Source: an uncultured Bacteroidota bacterium
GTDB lineage: Bacteria; Bacteroidota; Bacteroidia; Flavobacteriales; Flavobacteriaceae
Reading direction: 5' to 3'
Length of the DNA: 32,682 nucleotides
Assembly (NCBI GenBank): GCA_902628605.1
Contig: CACONV010000008.1
Location: forward strand, 1-32,682
Notes under the pieces: model-generated
What the model was told of the DNA's origin: nothing
The model's database searches: none
What the model saw: only the letters and a program-made list of their open reading frames with translations
Shown here: positions 17,747 to 25,834 of the stretch, piece by piece
Position numbering within the stretch: the stretch's first letter is position 1
Layout of the letters: the number at the start of each line of letters is the position of its first letter
Position numbers and translations under genes: made by a program

Positions 17747-19039
17747 CTAAACGATATAATCAATTAAACTTTTCATTTTTTCTCTTATTTTATCTATACT
17801 TAAGTTTCCTATGCTCCCAATGTGCGAATATTGAGCATCTTTAAGTGGCTCGTAATTTCCTTCATTGATCTCTTTCTTCAAATCTATGTATGCATCTCTA
17901 AATGAATTACCATCTTGTACCTTTTCGTTTAAATTATTTACACTGAATATATATGCATATTTGTCATTTAGTTCTAATTTTTTATTGATTTTAATTTTAG
18001 GAATTACACTACATATAACATCTAAAATCTCTTTGGTTTCCTCTATACTATCAATTATAGTTTTTTTAATTATTTGAAAATCCCTGTGATATCCACTTGG
18101 AAGACTTGAACTTATTAAAGAAATCTCAGTATTCACGTTCTGTAATTTCATTCCTTTTGCTCTAATTATTTCAAACAAGTCAGGATTTTTTTTATGCGGC
18201 ATTATACTTGAACCAGTTGTAAGGTTGTCTGGAAAGCTGATAAAAGAGAAGTCTTGACCCATATATAGACAGATATCCATGCAAAATTTGGAAATAGTTG
18301 ACCCAAAACTGCTAAGAAAAAACGAAATTGATTTTTCAATTTTACCCCTTGATATCTGAGAAGCCAGCGAGTTCACTTTTAAGTGTTTAAAATTCAATTC
18401 ATCTTTTGTAAAATTTCTATCAATAGGAAACGAGGTTCCAAAACCAGCAGCACTACCTAATGGGCTTTGATCAGCTGTTTTGTAGGCGGTATCTAATAAA
18501 AGTAAATCATCTATAAGTGTTTCTGCATAAGCCGAAAACCAAAGTCCAAATGAAGACGGCATGGCAGCTTGAAGATGAGTATAACCTGGCATGAAATCAC
18601 TTTGATATTTTTCTGCCAAAACTAAAAGTTTATCAAAGAATTGAATCATTAATTTTTTGATTGATTTTATCTCACTTTTAAAATATAAATTTAGACATGT
18701 AAGAATTTGGTCGTTTCTGGATCTCGCAGTATGTATTTTCTTTCCTGTTTCTCCAAGTTTTTTAATTAATATAGATTCAATCTTTGAATGTATGTCTTCA
18801 AAATCATTTTCTATTGTAAAGTTCCCAGCTTTTGCATGCTGTTTGATTTCTTGAAGAACTTCTATAATTTTTTTCTCCTCCTCAGACGATAAAAACCCAG
18901 TTTTTGATAGCATTTTTGCATGAGCTATAGAACCTTCACAGTCGAATTCAGCCAAATAAAGATCGTAATGTCTATCTTCGCCAACAGTAAAATTCTTAAT
19001 ATTATTGTCTTCTTTTTTATTTTTTCCCCACATATTCAT
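17747..19039 (-). CDS. argH: Argininosuccinate lyase
   Basis: It catalyses the last step of arginine synthesis, splitting argininosuccinate into arginine and fumarate. Family marks are HARSRNDQ (substrate binding), MPGYTHLQAAMPSSFG, SPLGSAAGFGTSFPIDR and the fumarase/aspartase signature GSSIMPHKKNP at residues 276-286 with its flexible catalytic-Ser loop. It is 430 residues, slightly shorter than E. coli ArgH at the C-terminus. Its ATG overlaps the argE stop (ATGA), so translation is probably coupled. It is the last biosynthetic gene of the arginine operon. Confidence 0.96.
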   Translation of the reverse strand: MNMWGKNKKEDNNIKNFTVGEDRHYDLYLAEFDCEGSIAHAKMLSKTGFLSSEEEKKIIEVLQEIKQHAKAGNFTIENDFEDIHSKIESILIKKLGETGKKIHTARSRNDQILTCLNLYFKSEIKSIKKLMIQFFDKLLVLAEKYQSDFMPGYTHLQAAMPSSFGLWFSAYAETLIDDLLLLDTAYKTADQSPLGSAAGFGTSFPIDRNFTKDELNFKHLKVNSLASQISRGKIEKSISFFLSSFGSTISKFCMDICLYMGQDFSFISFPDNLTTGSSIMPHKKNPDLFEIIRAKGMKLQNVNTEISLISSSLPSGYHRDFQIIKKTIIDSIEETKEILDVICSVIPKIKINKKLELNDKYAYIFSVNNLNEKVQDGNSFRDAYIDLKKEINEGNYEPLKDAQYSHIGSIGNLSIDKIREKMKSLIDYIV

Positions 19040-20094
19040 AGCAGTAATTTTTCAATTAGTTTTTTCATTATTTCGCAACCTCTCTTAATTTCATCGGTGT
19101 AAATGAATTCGTTGGCTGTGTGTGATCTAGATGAGTCACCTGGCCCAATTTTTATGGATGGACATGATAATTTTGTCTGATCTGAAAGAGTAGGAGAGCC
19201 ATAAACAGGAATACCAATTTCATTTACCGCTTTGACAATTGGGTGGTTATTTGAAATTGAAGATGAATTTAAATTCACTGATCTTGGGTAAACATCGGCG
19301 TTTACATTTTCTTTAATTAACTCTACTACTTCTTCATTGGTGTATAGTTCGTTTACTCTTACATCTAAGACCATTTCAACGGATGATGGAACGACATTGT
19401 GTTGATTTCCCGCATTTATTTGAGTAATGGTCAATTTTACAGGTCCGAGAAGTTTAGATACCTTTTTGAATTTAATTTTTTCAATAGATTTTATAATATC
19501 TGGTATTTTTAAAATTGGGTTTTTGGGATTCGGATGAGCTGCATGAGAAGCTGTTCCTCTAATAATACAATCAAAAACAACCAATCCTTTTTCTGCAACA
19601 GCAGCTTTCATTAAAGTTGGCTCTCCTACAATAGCAAAATCAATTGGGGGTATTTGTCTAAGTAGGCTTTTGAGTCCATTAGGCCCAGAATTTTCTTCTT
19701 CACCAGTGGCAGCAATTATTAAGTTTACTTTTAAGTTTTTATTATCATAAAAATCCTTAAATGTATTAAGTAAAGTTACTAGAGCTCCCCCAGCATCATT
19801 ACTTCCTAGACCATATATTTTACCATTAGACACCTCAGGGTTGTAGGGGTCTTTAGTATAACCTTCGTTAGGTTTTACCGTGTCGTGATGAGAATTTAAA
19901 AGAAGTGTTTTTTTCTCTTTATTATAATATTTGTTAAATGCATATATATTGTTTTTATGTCTACTGCATTTTATTCCGTTTTCTCTAAACCAATTCTCAA
20001 TTCTGTCTGCACTTTTATTCTCTTTTCCTGAAAATGAAGGAATAGAAATTAAATCTTTAAGAAGTTCTATATTATTTTGATTTTTATTGTTCAT
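19036..20094 (-). CDS. argE: N-acyl-citrulline/ornithine deacylase (M20 family, ArgE type)
   Basis: This is a zinc M20 deacylase. Metal and catalytic residues are visible: SHHDTV (His69, Asp71), GLGSNDAGG (Asp99) and GEEEN (Glu131/132). A dimerisation domain follows (MVLDVRVN, HNVVPSS upstream), and the final His-containing segment is SRSHTANEFI. In an operon with an acylornithine carbamoyltransferase the natural substrate should be N-acetyl- or N-succinyl-citrulline rather than acetylornithine, giving free citrulline for ArgG. I start it at the ATG at 20094, which shares a base with the argB stop (TGATG); a GTG one codon earlier (20097) is also possible. It overlaps argH by 4 bp. Confidence 0.92.
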   Translation of the reverse strand: MNNKNQNNIELLKDLISIPSFSGKENKSADRIENWFRENGIKCSRHKNNIYAFNKYYNKEKKTLLLNSHHDTVKPNEGYTKDPYNPEVSNGKIYGLGSNDAGGALVTLLNTFKDFYDNKNLKVNLIIAATGEEENSGPNGLKSLLRQIPPIDFAIVGEPTLMKAAVAEKGLVVFDCIIRGTASHAAHPNPKNPILKIPDIIKSIEKIKFKKVSKLLGPVKLTITQINAGNQHNVVPSSVEMVLDVRVNELYTNEEVVELIKENVNADVYPRSVNLNSSSISNNHPIVKAVNEIGIPVYGSPTLSDQTKLSCPSIKIGPGDSSRSHTANEFIYTDEIKRGCEIMKKLIEKLLL

Positions 20095-20864
20095 CACGGA
20101 ATAATTTCAGTATAAGTATCGTTTTTTATCATAGCATCTAAAGAACCAATAAGTACTTTTGAAACCCCATTTTTAAGCCCATTAAAGCAATTACTCACTT
20201 TTGGTATCATTCCTTTTGAAATAACCCCCTTTGACTTTAAACTTTTAAAAGTAGCCATATCCAATTTGTGAATTATATTTTTTTTATTATCACTTTGGTA
20301 AACACCTTTTTCCTCGAAGCAATACCATAACTGAGTTTCATATATTTTCGACATATTTGAAGAAATTTCAGAAGCAATGGTGTCTGCGTTTGTGTTTAAT
20401 AGCAACCCGTCTTTGTCATAAGTTATGGAGCTGCAAACAGGTATGATATTATTCTCTAAAATTAATTTAAAAAAAACCGAGTTTATACTAACTATATCTC
20501 CAACGTACCCATAATCTAATTCATTTTTAGTTCTTAATTTACATAGGACAGAGTTTGCATCTGCTCCGCAAAGACCTAAAGAGTTTATTTTTAATGATTG
20601 TAGTTTGGCTACAATTTCTTTATTTATTTTACCAGCATAAATCATTAATGCATAATCAAGGGTTTTTTTATCGGTAATCCTTCTACCGTTAAGCATTTTT
20701 ATTGGATGATTGTTCTTTTTTAGAAAAAGGTCAAGCTCTCTACCCCCTCCATGAACTAAAATTTTTTTACCCTTGATTTTTGTTAAATTATTTAAAAATT
20801 TATCAAGTATTAATTTATTTTGTGTGACTGCGCCACCAACCTTTAAAACTGTTAACTTATCCAT
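20094..20864 (-). CDS. argB: N-acetyl(or succinyl)glutamate kinase
   Basis: It phosphorylates the gamma-carboxylate of the N-acylglutamate. Amino-acid-kinase motifs are LTVLKVGGAV near the start, ILVHGGGRELDLFL and GRRITDKKTLDYALMIYAGKINKEIV. The C-terminal half holds LGLCGADANSV, LLNTNADTIASEI and KGVISKGMIPKV. I choose the ATG at 20864; the frame can be extended two codons to a TTG at 20870. The 256 residues match the short, E. coli-like (258-residue) type, which lacks the N-terminal helix of arginine-inhibited hexameric kinases. Feedback control by arginine at this step is therefore less likely (inference). It overlaps argF' by 8 bp and argE by one base. Confidence 0.93.
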   Translation of the reverse strand: MDKLTVLKVGGAVTQNKLILDKFLNNLTKIKGKKILVHGGGRELDLFLKKNNHPIKMLNGRRITDKKTLDYALMIYAGKINKEIVAKLQSLKINSLGLCGADANSVLCKLRTKNELDYGYVGDIVSINSVFFKLILENNIIPVCSSITYDKDGLLLNTNADTIASEISSNMSKIYETQLWYCFEEKGVYQSDNKKNIIHKLDMATFKSLKSKGVISKGMIPKVSNCFNGLKNGVSKVLIGSLDAMIKNDTYTEIIP

Positions 20865-21804
20865 TCTCAATAATTGTTTTTAAAACGGATTGGGCAGAAT
20901 ATATTCTATTTTCAACTTGATTTAGTATCAAGGAGTTATTGCTGTCAATCACCTCGTCTGATGCAACGACATTTCTTCTAATTGGTAAACAGTGCATAAA
21001 CTTAGCATTGTTAGTTAAATTCATCTTTGATTTTGTAATCATCCAGTCAAGGTCTTTTTTAAGCACTTTACCGTAATTATTATAAGATGACCAATTTTTT
21101 GCATAAATGAAATCAGCATTTTTGAAAGCTTCATTTTGATCATTGGTAACGTAAACTCCATTTGTAATATCTGAGTTAAGTTCATAACCTTCTGGGTAAG
21201 TAATTGTAAGTTTCGCATCCATTCTTTTGGTTATATTAACAAATGAATTTGCTACGGCATGAGGTAAAGCTTTTGGGTGAGGTGCCCACGAGAGAACAAT
21301 TTTGGGAGTGTTATTTTTTTTATTCTCTTCTATTGTGATCGCATCTGCTAGTGCTTGCAAAGGATGTGCTATTGAACTTTCCATATTTAGTACTGGGACA
21401 CTAGCGTATCTTTTAAATCCATTTATAACTTTATCTTCTAGGTCTTCTTTTTTGCTCTCTAAAGATGGGAAGGCCCTAACAGCGATAAAATCACAATAGA
21501 TTGACATGACCCTTGCAGCCTCTTTAATGTGTTCTGACTTGTTTTGATCCATAACCACTTTATCTTCAAATTCAATTGGCCATCCTTCGCCATTAAAGTT
21601 CATTATAATGGTTTTTATACCTAGATTTTGAGCAGCTTTTTGAGTACTGAGCCTAGTCCTTAAGCTAGGATTAAAAAAAATCATTCCCAAAGTTTTATTA
21701 TTTCCCATCATAGAATACTTATTGGATAATTGCTTTAACTCTATTGATTTATCTATAAAGTTATTTAAGTCAACTATATCAGATGTGTAAATAAAATTTT
21801 TCAT
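20857..21804 (-). CDS. argF': N-acylornithine carbamoyltransferase (predicted N-succinylornithine type)
   Basis: It transfers carbamoyl to an N-acylated ornithine, the Bacteroidota/Xanthomonas variant of arginine synthesis. The carbamoyl-phosphate motif is FFNPSLRTRLST (residues 43-54, Ser-x-Arg-Thr-Arg). NGEGWPIEF carries Trp75. MESSIAHPLQALADAITIEE is the His-Pro-x-Gln site, and FMHCLPIRRNVVASDEVI is the C-terminal signature of acylornithine enzymes rather than the ornithine type. The specificity residue (Glu92 in Xanthomonas acetylornithine enzyme, Pro90 in Bacteroides succinylornithine enzyme) is Ser90 here, in NKSEHIKEAA. By published mutant data Ser at this site favours the succinyl substrate. 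At 315 residues it is of normal length. It overlaps argD by 4 bp and argB by 8 bp. Confidence 0.95.
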   Translation of the reverse strand: MKNFIYTSDIVDLNNFIDKSIELKQLSNKYSMMGNNKTLGMIFFNPSLRTRLSTQKAAQNLGIKTIIMNFNGEGWPIEFEDKVVMDQNKSEHIKEAARVMSIYCDFIAVRAFPSLESKKEDLEDKVINGFKRYASVPVLNMESSIAHPLQALADAITIEENKKNNTPKIVLSWAPHPKALPHAVANSFVNITKRMDAKLTITYPEGYELNSDITNGVYVTNDQNEAFKNADFIYAKNWSSYNNYGKVLKKDLDWMITKSKMNLTNNAKFMHCLPIRRNVVASDEVIDSNNSLILNQVENRIYSAQSVLKTIIENG

Positions 21805-22922
21805 AAAATATCTTTTAATGCATCAAAAAATATATTTAGATGCTTTTTGCTAATTGTCAATGGTGGCAATATTCTTATAAGATTTTTATTGCTACTGCTT
21901 CCGGTGAAAATTCTTTTTTCATAAACAAGTTTTTTTCTGAGCTCGGATACTTCAAAATCAAATTCTAGACCAAGCATAAGTCCTTTCCCCTTCACCTCAC
22001 AAATATTCATTGAATTAATTGAATTTTTAAAATAAGATTCCAATAAGGTGGCGTTTTTTTGTAAGTTCTGATTTTTTAAAATATCCAAAACTGAAATTGA
22101 GGCAATGCAGGCAAGATGGTTTCCCCCATATGTTGTTCCTAAAAGACCAATACTGGGTTTAATTTTTGAATTGATTAAAATTCCACCTACAGGAAACCCA
22201 TTTCCCATTCCTTTAGCCATGGTGATAATATCTGGTTCTATATGATTAAACTGATAAGCAAAAAATTTGCCTGATCTAGAAAAACCAGATTGGACCTCGT
22301 CAGCAATAAGACATGCCCCATACTTCTTACATAATCTATCCATATAACAAATAAAATCACCTTTTGGCATGTCCAGACCACCGACTCCTTGAATTGTTTC
22401 AAAAATCACAGCACATACGTCACCCTTTTTTAGTTCTATTTCAAGATTTTCATAATCATCTAGTTTTAAAAAAGTGACATTTTGTTGTTTATTTAAAGGT
22501 GAACTTATTTTATGGTTGTCAGTTACTGCAACCGCTGCAGAAGTTCTTCCGTGAAAACTGTTTTTAAATGCTATTACTCTTTTTTTGTTTGTATGAAAAG
22601 AAGCAAGTTTTAGTGCATTTTCTATTGATTCTGCCCCACTACTACAAAGAAAGAGCTGGTAATCTTCGATATTAGCATGCTCATTGATTTTTTCAGCAAG
22701 AACTGATTGTAAGGGGTTTTTTACTGAATTTGAATAAAATGATATTTTATCAAGTTGGGCTTTGATGTTTTCTACATAATATGGATGCGAATGGCCAACA
22801 GAAATTACTGCATGCCCACCATACAAATCTAAATATTCATTTCCAGCATCGTCATATACATATACATCTTTGGCTTTTATTGGTGTAACATCAAAAAGAG
22901 AATAAACATCGAATAATTTCAT
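21801..22922 (-). CDS. argD: N-acylornithine aminotransferase (class III, PLP)
   Basis: It converts N-acylglutamate semialdehyde to N-acylornithine with glutamate as amino donor. The fold marks are DLYGGHAVISVGHSHP, FLCSSGAESIENALKLA, AFKNSFHGRTSAAVAVT and LIADEVQSGFSRSGKFFA (Asp binding the PLP ring nitrogen). The Schiff-base Lys237 is in MAKGMGNGFPVGG, followed by TTYGGNHLACIAS. At 373 residues it is slightly short of the ~400 typical. It lies one base after argC and overlaps argF' by 4 bp. Its position supports action on the same N-acyl (probably succinyl) intermediates as ArgF'. Confidence 0.95.
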   Translation of the reverse strand: MKLFDVYSLFDVTPIKAKDVYVYDDAGNEYLDLYGGHAVISVGHSHPYYVENIKAQLDKISFYSNSVKNPLQSVLAEKINEHANIEDYQLFLCSSGAESIENALKLASFHTNKKRVIAFKNSFHGRTSAAVAVTDNHKISSPLNKQQNVTFLKLDDYENLEIELKKGDVCAVIFETIQGVGGLDMPKGDFICYMDRLCKKYGACLIADEVQSGFSRSGKFFAYQFNHIEPDIITMAKGMGNGFPVGGILINSKIKPSIGLLGTTYGGNHLACIASISVLDILKNQNLQKNATLLESYFKNSINSMNICEVKGKGLMLGLEFDFEVSELRKKLVYEKRIFTGSSSNKNLIRILPPLTISKKHLNIFFDALKDIL

Positions 22923-22923
22923 T

Positions 22924-23886
22924 TTAAAATATATTTGCTTTGAATTCTAAACCTAACTTTTCACTCCAACCCATTATAATATTCAAATTTTGAATTGCTT
23001 GCCCCGATGCTCCTTTTAGTAAATTGTCAAGAGCACCAGTAATGAGCAATTTTTCTTTATACTTGTGGAGGTGCAAAACACAATTATTTGTATTTATAAC
23101 TTGTTTCAATGTGATTTCATTTTCACTTATAATTGTGAAAGGCTCGCCTTTGTAATAATCTTCAAATATTTTTTTTGCATAGCTCAAATCATATTTGAAT
23201 TTAGTGTAGCACGTTAGAAAAATGCCCCTGGTAAAATTTCCTCTCTGGGGGATTAAATTGATTTTGCTAAATTTTATATTTTCAATTATTTCATCTAAAT
23301 GTTGATGATTAAATGCTTTATACCATGAAAGGTTATTGTTCCTCCAGCTAAAGTGAGAAGTTTCAGACATCCCAACTCCAGCACCAGTACTTCCAGTTGT
23401 TGCATTTGCATGAATTTCTTCTTCTAGTAAACCATTTTCAGCTAATGGCAACAAAGCTAATTGCAATAAAGAGGCAAAACAACCAGGATTTGCAATAGCC
23501 TTAGCTTTTTTAATATTCTCTCTTTGTAGTTCGGGAAGTCCATAAACGAAATTTAAATCCTTAAATGAATTATTCCTTTTTAATCTGAAGTCATTACTTA
23601 AGTCAATAATTACTGTTTTTTTTAAAAAAAAGTTTTCTTTCAAAAACTTTGAACTGTTCCCGTGTCCTAAACAAAGGAAAACAACATCAATATTTTTATT
23701 TACTTTTTTGCTAAAATGGGGAAGGTCTTTTCCAATCAAGTCTGAATGAACATCTTGGATTTTTTTCCCGTCGTTAGTTCTACTGTAAACAAAATCAATT
23801 TCAACATTCGGATGATTGGTTAGTATGCGAATTAATTCACCCCCTGTGTAACCCGAACCTCCTACAATTCCAATTTTTTTAATCAT
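22924..23886 (-). CDS. argC: N-acyl-gamma-glutamyl-phosphate reductase
   Basis: This NADPH-dependent enzyme reduces the N-acylglutamyl phosphate made by ArgB to the semialdehyde. The Rossmann start is IGIVGGSGYTGGELIRIL. The catalytic Cys136 is in AIANPGCFAS, and further family marks are FVYGLPELQRENI, NATTGSTGAGVGMS (substrate loop) and AFNHQHLDEI (catalytic His region). It is 320 residues. It overlaps the argG 3' end by 8 bp. Bacteroidetes arg clusters often carry proC after argC; here argD follows directly. Confidence 0.95.
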   Translation of the reverse strand: MIKKIGIVGGSGYTGGELIRILTNHPNVEIDFVYSRTNDGKKIQDVHSDLIGKDLPHFSKKVNKNIDVVFLCLGHGNSSKFLKENFFLKKTVIIDLSNDFRLKRNNSFKDLNFVYGLPELQRENIKKAKAIANPGCFASLLQLALLPLAENGLLEEEIHANATTGSTGAGVGMSETSHFSWRNNNLSWYKAFNHQHLDEIIENIKFSKINLIPQRGNFTRGIFLTCYTKFKYDLSYAKKIFEDYYKGEPFTIISENEITLKQVINTNNCVLHLHKYKEKLLITGALDNLLKGASGQAIQNLNIIMGWSEKLGLEFKANIF

Positions 23887-25069
23887 TTTTATTTATTTTT
23901 TGATAAATCTTATTTTGATTAGAAAGTATTTTAATGAATCCTTTTACCTCATCCGCTGACCATTTTTTATTCATTTCGCCATAATTTCCAAATTTCGAAT
24001 CCATTAGATCAAATTTTGATTTAATCCCAATAAGCTCATACCTGTATGGATTGAGTTTTATAAAAACATCACCAGAAACATTTTTTTGGCTACTAATCAG
24101 AAACTTTTCTATGTCTCTCATAACGGGGTCAAGGTACTGTCCTTCGTGAAGCAATAAACCGTAATTTATACACAATTGCTCTTTGTATATCAACTGCCAC
24201 TTAGTAAGCGTATGTTTTTCTAAAAGGTGATGGGCTTTTATTATTAAAATTGGAGCAGCTGCTTCAAAACTAACTCTTCCCTTAATTCCAATTATTGTAT
24301 CTCCAACATGAGTATCCCTACCAACTCCAAATTTACTTGCTATTTTTTCAATTTTTTTAATGTTTTCAATTGGAGAGGCTTTGATATTGTTGACAGCTAC
24401 AATCTCTCCTTTTTTAAATGTTAAAGAAATGTTCTCCTCCTTATTTTTATCAACTTTTGAAGGATACGCATTTTCAGGAATATTATGCCTTGATCCTAGT
24501 GTTTCTTTTCCGCCAATACTTGTTCCCCATAGACCTTTATTAATAGAATATTTTTTTTCATCCCAGTTTAGTTTAATACCATTTTTTTTAAGAAAACTTA
24601 TTTCTTCTTCCCTAGAAATCTTATTGTCTCTAATTGGAGTGATAATTTTTATATCGCTTGACAAAATTTGAAAAATTAAATCGAATCTAACTTGATCATT
24701 ACCCGCACCAGTGCTCCCATGGGCAACCGATGAAGCTTTAATTTTTTTTGCATATTTAATAATTTCAATCGCTTGAATAATTCTTTCTGAGCTCACCGAT
24801 AACGGATAGGTTGAGTTTTTTAAAATATTTCCATAAACTAAAAATCGAATAATTTTTTGATAAAAATCTTTTTTAGCATTAATACATTGAAACTTTTTAG
24901 ATCCTATAACCTTTGAATTATACTTAATCAATTTAAGATCACTTTTTGTAAAACCACCTGTATTAATTAGAATTGGATAAACATCAAACCCTTCGTCAAT
25001 GAGTTTTTTAAGACAAAAGCTTGTGTCAAGTCCACCGCTGTACGCAAGAACAACTTTATTGTTTTTCAT
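23879..25069 (-). CDS. argG: Argininosuccinate synthase
   Basis: It joins citrulline and aspartate using ATP. The PP-loop KVVLAYSGGLDTSFCL lies at the N-terminus. Further marks are SVAHGSTGAGNDQVRFDL, ITPIRD, NLWG-like GLWGTSIGGKE, and DTHVGDTIIGIKGRVSFEAAAP. These match the short, divergent ArgG type of Bacteroidota. I take the ATG at 25069, one base past the GNAT stop, since homologues start close to the PP-loop; an ATG at 25090 would add seven residues and overlap the GNAT gene by 20 bp. It overlaps argC by 8 bp. Having argG before the earlier-step genes is a known Bacteroidota order. Confidence 0.93.
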   Translation of the reverse strand: MKNNKVVLAYSGGLDTSFCLKKLIDEGFDVYPILINTGGFTKSDLKLIKYNSKVIGSKKFQCINAKKDFYQKIIRFLVYGNILKNSTYPLSVSSERIIQAIEIIKYAKKIKASSVAHGSTGAGNDQVRFDLIFQILSSDIKIITPIRDNKISREEEISFLKKNGIKLNWDEKKYSINKGLWGTSIGGKETLGSRHNIPENAYPSKVDKNKEENISLTFKKGEIVAVNNIKASPIENIKKIEKIASKFGVGRDTHVGDTIIGIKGRVSFEAAAPILIIKAHHLLEKHTLTKWQLIYKEQLCINYGLLLHEGQYLDPVMRDIEKFLISSQKNVSGDVFIKLNPYRYELIGIKSKFDLMDSKFGNYGEMNKKWSADEVKGFIKILSNQNKIYQKINKND

Positions 25070-25070
25070 A

Positions 25071-25598
25071 TTATTTCTTTTTTTTATCATTGAGCATGCC
25101 TGTACATAAGCACATTTTTTTATCGGTTCTAGTTAATATATCATAATTGACACAAGTTCTGCAGCCCTTCCAAAATTCTGGATCGTCGGTCAACTCTGAA
25201 AAAGGAACCGGCCTATATCCTAATTCAAAGTTAATACGCATTACAGTTTTAGAAGTGGTTATTCCAAAAACTTTTGAATCTGGATACTTTTTTTTAGAAA
25301 GATTAAAAATTTCAGTTTTGATTTTCTTAGCTAAACCTTTTCCTCTAAATTTTGGCGCAACTATCAATCCTGAGTGAGCAACGTATTTTCCATGTCCCCA
25401 TTTCTCTATATAACAAAAACCAGCAAACTCCTCTTTGTCAACAGCAATAACGGCATTACCAGCTTCTATTTTTTTTGTGATGTATTCAGGTGTTCTTCTG
25501 GCAATACCAGTCCCCCTCATCTTAGCTGATTCGTCAATGCATTTGCTTATTTGAGCTGCAAATTTTTTATGTTTGATATTTGATATATATATTTTCAC
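25071..25598 (-). CDS. GNAT acyltransferase, candidate N-acylglutamate synthase, Cys-rich tail
   Basis: This is a GCN5-type acyltransferase: SGLIVAPKFRGKGLAKKIK is the acyl-CoA pyrophosphate loop (R-x-x-G-x-G/A), and RINFELGYRPVPFSEL is the C-terminal part of the fold. It is the first gene of the arginine operon, and the operon has no other ArgA or ArgJ, so it is the best candidate for acylating glutamate with acetyl- or succinyl-CoA (inference from context). The C-terminus carries four Cys (146, 149, 163, 165; CRTC and CLC), which could bind a metal. It starts with GTG; an in-frame TAA lies three codons upstream and the next ATG is 26 codons in. A 78-base leader follows the putative Arg-rich leader ORF. 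Confidence 0.85.
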   Translation of the reverse strand: MKIYISNIKHKKFAAQISKCIDESAKMRGTGIARRTPEYITKKIEAGNAVIAVDKEEFAGFCYIEKWGHGKYVAHSGLIVAPKFRGKGLAKKIKTEIFNLSKKKYPDSKVFGITTSKTVMRINFELGYRPVPFSELTDDPEFWKGCRTCVNYDILTRTDKKMCLCTGMLNDKKKK

Positions 25599-25675
25599 TG
25601 AATAGTTTTAAACTTTTCGTTTTTTCTGAGTTAATAAATTTTATTTAGAAATACTCTATACGAGCTGAAATGAAT

Positions 25676-25747
25676 TTATCCCCTTAAGTTTAGAGGACGA
25701 AAGGAACGGTTGGTACGCGTTTTAATATTTAAAAAATATTTATTCAT
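25676..25747 (-). CDS. Putative arginine-rich leader peptide of the arg operon
   Basis: This is a 24-codon ORF (23 residues) with ATG at 25745-25747 and TAA at 25676-25678. It begins MNKYFLNIK and then has Arg at 11, 14, 17 and 22 (codons CGT, CGT, CGT, AGG), i.e. 4 of the last 13 residues. It lies 8 bases after a TAnnTTTG box on the same strand and 77 bases before the GNAT-argG-argC-argD-argF'-argB-argE-argH operon. Such placement and composition suggest control by ribosome stalling at Arg codons. No intrinsic terminator (GC stem plus T run) is seen between it and the GNAT gene, so classical attenuation is not obvious; control of translation start or Rho access would fit better. Function is inferred. 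Confidence 0.6.
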   Translation of the reverse strand: MNKYFLNIKTRTNRSFRPLNLRG

Positions 25748-25754
25748 TTAATTG

Positions 25755-25762
25755 CAAATTTA
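25755..25762 (-). promoter_or_regulatory. Promoter -7 box of the arginine operon
   Basis: The minus-strand sequence TAAATTTG matches TAnnTTTG exactly. It is preceded by T-rich DNA but no clear TTG at -33. The expected transcription start falls at about 25747-25751, on or next to the ATG of the Arg-rich leader ORF, so that ORF would be almost leaderless. The remaining ~70 bp up to tilS is AT-rich with an 11-A run and shows no clear plus-strand promoter. Confidence 0.6.
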
Positions 25763-25834
25763 TATCTTATTATTAAAAAAAAAAATTAAAATTTAATTTT
25801 AGATTTTCGGATAATAGAATTTCGTTTTTAAAAA

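Noticed and set aside
25621..25645. AATAAATTTTATT palindrome in the arg leader as an attenuator
   Set aside because: Pure A/T stem without a following T tract on the transcript; not a convincing terminator or antiterminator.
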